From Pseudomonadota bacterium (GTDB lineage Bacteria; Pseudomonadota; Gammaproteobacteria; Burkholderiales; Burkholderiaceae), in assembly GCA_029777935.1 (NCBI GenBank), contig JAKORH010000194.1, forward strand, positions 1 through 11,433: 11,433 bases of DNA, written 5' to 3'. Below the pieces are notes generated by a model. That model was not told where the DNA came from. It did not search any database and worked only from the letters and a program-made list of their open reading frames with translations. The position numbers and the translations under genes are program-made. Shown here one piece after another: positions 8,619-11,433 of the stretch (position 1 is the stretch's first letter; every line of letters starts with the position of its first letter).

Positions 8619-9269
8619 CTACTTGCGCGGCGCGTCGGAGGCTGGCTGGGCGGGCCGTTCCTGCCTGGACTGCACTTCGGTCAACTCGGTCGGCGTCAGG
8701 TAGTCGAACAGCTTCACCACCTGCTTGACGCCGGACGTGCGGCTGGCCACCGTGGCCGCGTAGGTGCTTTCGGTTTCGGTCACGCGCCCCATCAGGTAGA
8801 CGACGCCGTGCTCGGTCACGACGCGGATCGTCGCCGCCGGCACCTCCTTGGCATCGATCAGCGCCGCGCGCACCTTGGCGGTGGTGGCGGTGTCGTCGGT
8901 GCGTGCGCCGAGCGTGGACAGCGGGCCGACCACGAGTTCGTCGACCACGTCGCGCACGTTCTCGGTCGAGCGCGCGATCTGCTCCGCCTCGTCCTTGGCC
9001 TGCTGCGTGGTCACCTCGCCGGTCAGCAGCACCTTGCGGTTGTAGCTCGCCACGTCGATGTTGGCCGTGTCGCGCGGAAACTTGTTGGCCAGCGCGCGAT
9101 TGATGCGGCGTTCGATCGTCTCGTCGTCGAGCTGCGTGCCGACCGTGCGCCGGTCCGTCATCACCAGCGCACCGCCGGCGACCGCGCCGCCGATGACCAG
9201 CGGCGCGCAACCTGCCGCCGCCATCGAGATCGCGGCCAGGGCCGCCCACCGCATCACGCTTCGTCTCAT
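8619..9269 (-). CDS. dolP: Dual-BON-domain outer-membrane lipoprotein DolP
   Basis: A 216-residue lipoprotein. The signal peptide ends in a lipobox AAAGC with the acylated Cys at 21. Conserved RTVGTQLDD (41-49) follows, then two BON domains at about 47-115 (VLLTGEVTTQQAKDEA) and 126-192 (VVYLMGRVTETE, ASRTSGVKQVV). E. coli DolP (formerly YraP, 191 residues) has the same arrangement and very similar motifs. It binds anionic phospholipids and supports outer membrane integrity and BAM function. The C-terminus here is extended by about 25 polar residues (QSRQERPAQPASDAPRK). The ATG directly follows the yraN stop (TGAATG), with GGGAG upstream, so the genes are translationally coupled. In E. coli diaA lies between the two, and here it is missing. 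Confidence 0.93.
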   Translation of the reverse strand: MRRSVMRWAALAAISMAAAGCAPLVIGGAVAGGALVMTDRRTVGTQLDDETIERRINRALANKFPRDTANIDVASYNRKVLLTGEVTTQQAKDEAEQIARSTENVRDVVDELVVGPLSTLGARTDDTATTAKVRAALIDAKEVPAATIRVVTEHGVVYLMGRVTETESTYAATVASRTSGVKQVVKLFDYLTPTELTEVQSRQERPAQPASDAPRK

Positions 9270-9674
9270 TCAGTCTCCCGTTTCCGAAAATGCGTTGCGA
9301 ATCCATTCGCCGACGCCATGATCGTCGGCCGTGATCACGTCGAACCGGCACGGCGGCAGCGCCGCCCCGGCCCGGCCGCCGAAATGCTCGGCGAGATAGT
9401 GCCGCGCGGCACGCGCCAGCCGCCGCCGCTTGAACCGGTCGACGCTCCCCGCCGCGCCTCCGAACCGATCGTCGCTGCGCATCCGCACCTCGACGAACAC
9501 GACGGTGTCGCCGTCCTGCGCGACGATGTCCAGTTCGCCCTCACGGTAGCGCACGTTGCGCGCGAGGATACGACATCCGCTGGATTGCAGGCGCTCGCAC
9601 GCGGCCTGCTCGGCCGCGTCGCCGGCGCGCTGCCTGGGCGTGCGAACGCCCGGTCGCCTTCTGAGAAAACTCAT
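9270..9674 (-). CDS. yraN: UPF0102 family protein YraN (predicted endonuclease-like fold)
   Basis: A 134-residue protein of the usual family length. The N-terminus QRAGDAAEQAACERLQ and the core REGELDIVAQDGDTVVFVEVRMR (44-66) are diagnostic. Glu47, Asp49 and Glu62 fall on the positions of a PD-(D/E)xK-type nuclease core, with Arg64 in place of the classical Lys. The conserved SVDRFKRRRLARAARHYL helix and the FDVI strand (111-114) complete the fold. No function is established; Holliday-junction-like resolvase similarity is only structural. It lies 12 bases after lpoA, and its stop touches the dolP start. The Shine-Dalgarno is weak (ACGGG), consistent with coupling to lpoA. Confidence 0.95.
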   Translation of the reverse strand: MSFLRRRPGVRTPRQRAGDAAEQAACERLQSSGCRILARNVRYREGELDIVAQDGDTVVFVEVRMRSDDRFGGAAGSVDRFKRRRLARAARHYLAEHFGGRAGAALPPCRFDVITADDHGVGEWIRNAFSETGD

Positions 9675-9686
9675 GATGAACCCGTT

Positions 9687-10778
9687 TCAACGCGTGACTT
9701 CGCGAACCGCATCGCTGCGTTCGATGCGGCCTTCGCGAAAGACCGCGAAGATCGGCGTTCGTTCCACCCGTGCCGAGCGCACGCGATCCACGCGCAGCCA
9801 GCCGGTCACGCCGTCGAGCTCGAAACGCGCGCGGCGCGCGAGCCACTCGAGCCCGACCCGGTAGGCATCGATGCCGAGCGCGTACAGCCGCTGCAGGTTG
9901 TTGTTGTACGCGTCGGGCGCGCGCGCGAACGTCTTCACCGCCGGCCGGTCCGGATCGAGCAGCCACGGCATGTCGACGAAGCGCACGCCTTCGAGATCGT
10001 TGGCGAGCAGCGGGCCGCCGGCGTTGATCTGCGACGTGGCGTACAGCGGCGCGTCGATCGGCAGCCGGCTGCGCACCTGCGCGGCATCTTCCGGTTCGAG
10101 CGCCAGGAAGATCGCGTTGACCGGCGCCTTGCCGATCTCGCGTGCCACGCCGTCGGCGCCGTATTGCGGGTAGTCGAGCGTGAAGGCCGGCGCGCCGGCC
10201 TGCTTCAGCGCGGCGACGAACGCCGCACCCGTGCGGCGCGCGAGCGGACCCGCGCCGAACACGACCACGTAGCGGCGTGCGGCCGAGGGAGTCACGCCCG
10301 GATCGATCGTGCGCAGCGCCTCGCGCACCATCAGCGCCCCCGCGGCCTCGACCCCGATGCCGAACGCGAGCTGCGACTGCGCGACCGCCGCGTCGTTGTC
10401 CGGCACGTTCAGAAGCAGCATGGGCATGCCGGCATCGCCGCGCTCGACGACGCCGTTGACCGCGTTGCGCGTCAACGGCCCGACCACGAGCTGCGCACCG
10501 TGGTCGCGCGCCGTCTGCAGCGCCGAGACTGCCTGCACAGCGGTGGCGTCGGTCTCGATGACCTGGATCGCCACCTGCGCGCGCAGGCTGCGGTGCGCGG
10601 CCAAGAAGCCCTCGCGCACCGCCTCGGCCGCGCGCGCGAACGCCGGGTCCGAAGCGGGCACAATCAGCGCGATCGCGGCCTCGGCCGGCGCGGCGGGCGC
10701 AGCCTGCGGCGCCTGCGCGCGGGCCGGCCACGACAGGCACGCGGCAGCGGCGCACAGCGAGAGGATTCGAAACCACAT
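9687..10778 (-). CDS. lpoA: LpoA-like penicillin-binding protein activator, short form
   Basis: A 363-residue secreted protein with a type 1 periplasmic-binding-protein fold. The mature part starts near residue 34 with AAIALIVPASDPAFARAAEAVREGF, and continues with LVVGPLTRNAV, MLLLNVPD and APLYATSQI. This corresponds to the C-terminal domain of E. coli LpoA (YraM, 678 residues), which stimulates the transpeptidase activity of PBP1A. The N-terminal TPR-like half is absent. The signal peptide is clear (FRILSLCAAAACLSWPARAQA). AAAC is a poor lipobox and ARA-QA is a better signal peptidase I site, so the protein may be soluble in the periplasm instead of lipid-anchored. I chose ATG at 10776-10778; an in-frame TTG three codons upstream is an alternative and neither has a convincing Shine-Dalgarno. 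The order lpoA-yraN-dolP with divergent rsmI supports the name. Confidence 0.88.
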   Translation of the reverse strand: MWFRILSLCAAAACLSWPARAQAPQAAPAAPAEAAIALIVPASDPAFARAAEAVREGFLAAHRSLRAQVAIQVIETDATAVQAVSALQTARDHGAQLVVGPLTRNAVNGVVERGDAGMPMLLLNVPDNDAAVAQSQLAFGIGVEAAGALMVREALRTIDPGVTPSAARRYVVVFGAGPLARRTGAAFVAALKQAGAPAFTLDYPQYGADGVAREIGKAPVNAIFLALEPEDAAQVRSRLPIDAPLYATSQINAGGPLLANDLEGVRFVDMPWLLDPDRPAVKTFARAPDAYNNNLQRLYALGIDAYRVGLEWLARRARFELDGVTGWLRVDRVRSARVERTPIFAVFREGRIERSDAVREVTR

Positions 10779-11433
10779 GGAACGCAAGCCGTTCTGGAAC
10801 CACGATCCACTGATCGCTTTGAGCGGCGTGGCGGATCAGGACATGCCGGCCGGCGCACTGTACGTGGTGGCCACGCCGATCGGCAATGTCGCAGACATTA
10901 CGTTGCGCGCGCTGTGGGTGCTATCGCAGATGGACGCGATCGCATGCGAGGACACTCGCATTACCGCGCCGCTGCTCGCGCGCTATCGGCTCGACGCGCC
11001 CCTGCTGGCGGCACACGAGCACAACGAGCGCGCAGCGGCCGCGCGCATCGCCGAGAGGCTGGCGCGCGACCAGCGCATCGCGCTCGTCACCGATGCCGGC
11101 ACGCCGGCGCTGTCCGACCCGGGCGCGAAGATCGTCGGCGCGCTGCGCGACGCGGGCCACCGGATCGTGCCGGTGCCCGGCGCCAGCAGCGTGACGGCGG
11201 CGCTCAGCGCGGCCGGGCTCGCAGAGACGGCGTGGACGTTCATCGGCTTCGCGCCGAGCGGGGCGCGCGAGCGCGCAAAGGTGCTGCGCGAGGCGGCCGC
11301 GAGCGGGCACGCGACGATCCTGCTCGAGGCGCCGCACCGGATCACCGTCACCGCGGACGCGATCGCCGCCGCGTTCGATCCGGCGCAGCGCGTGATCGTC
11401 GCGCGCGAGCTGACGAAGAAGTTCGAATCGATC
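10777..11433 (+). CDS. rsmI: 16S rRNA (cytidine1402-2'-O)-methyltransferase RsmI, C-terminus cut off
   Basis: The first 219 residues of a tetrapyrrole-methylase-like rRNA methyltransferase of about 285 residues. The conserved series is ALYVVATPIGNVADITLRAL (27-46), ACEDTR, HEHNERAAA, LVTDAGTPALSDPGAKIV, PVPGASSVTAALSAAGL, IGFAP and ARELTKKFESI at the edge. In E. coli, RsmI with RsmH modifies C1402 in the ribosomal P site. The chosen ATG has AGAGGA about 11 bases upstream. An internal ATG at 10843-10845 would shorten the protein by 22 residues, but the residues before it (GVADQDMPAGALYVV) look like the family's usual N-terminal segment. The gene diverges from lpoA with overlapping start codons. 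Confidence 0.93.
   Translation, partial: MERKPFWNHDPLIALSGVADQDMPAGALYVVATPIGNVADITLRALWVLSQMDAIACEDTRITAPLLARYRLDAPLLAAHEHNERAAAARIAERLARDQRIALVTDAGTPALSDPGAKIVGALRDAGHRIVPVPGASSVTAALSAAGLAETAWTFIGFAPSGARERAKVLREAAASGHATILLEAPHRITVTADAIAAAFDPAQRVIVARELTKKFESI

Noticed and set aside
9541..10803. A 420-codon minus-strand frame overlapping lpoA
   Set aside because: Its translation is dominated by Arg, Gly and Ala and is a frame-shifted reading of lpoA, which has clear domain patterns.

Overview
The window is high-GC DNA that looks like a betaproteobacterial chromosome (Burkholderiales or a near relative). This rests on the gene order rsmI / lpoA-yraN-dolP, known from gamma- and betaproteobacteria, and on the linked lemA and long M48 protease. 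I could run no search, so the taxonomic level is an inference.

Left part (1 to about 3365, minus strand): an accessory, defence-type operon. In order of transcription it holds an AlbA_2 (Schlafen-like) protein with an HATPase-like domain and a C-terminal helix-turn-helix, then a type I restriction-modification methyltransferase subunit (hsdM), then the start of a DUF1016/YhcG-type predicted nuclease that leaves the window at base 1. No hsdS or hsdR is visible; if present they lie to the left. Two unrelated palindromic repeats are built in frame into hsdM and add peptides near its C-terminal third. A TTGACC/TAGATT promoter sits so close to the first start codon that the first gene may be translated from a leaderless mRNA.

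Middle part (3329 to 5738): a 304-base gap without a convincing gene, with one perfect interrupted palindrome, followed on the plus strand by an acetamidase/formamidase-family enzyme carrying a four-cysteine zinc-ribbon insert and by a DUF4197 exported protein.

Right part (5748 to 11433): housekeeping envelope genes. On the minus strand, lemA and a 701-residue M48 membrane protease form a pair separated by an inverted array of 7-base repeats. Upstream of them, also on the minus strand, lie lpoA-yraN-dolP (murein synthase activator, UPF0102, BON lipoprotein). The 16S rRNA 2'-O-methyltransferase gene rsmI diverges from lpoA and runs off the right edge. Start codons of rsmI and lpoA overlap on the two strands. 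The sugar-isomerase-like gene diaA, which lies between yraN and dolP in E. coli, is absent.

The most unusual material is the AlbA_2-HATPase / HsdM / DUF1016 operon with repeat-derived peptides inside its methyltransferase. The rest is mostly recognisable core genome.
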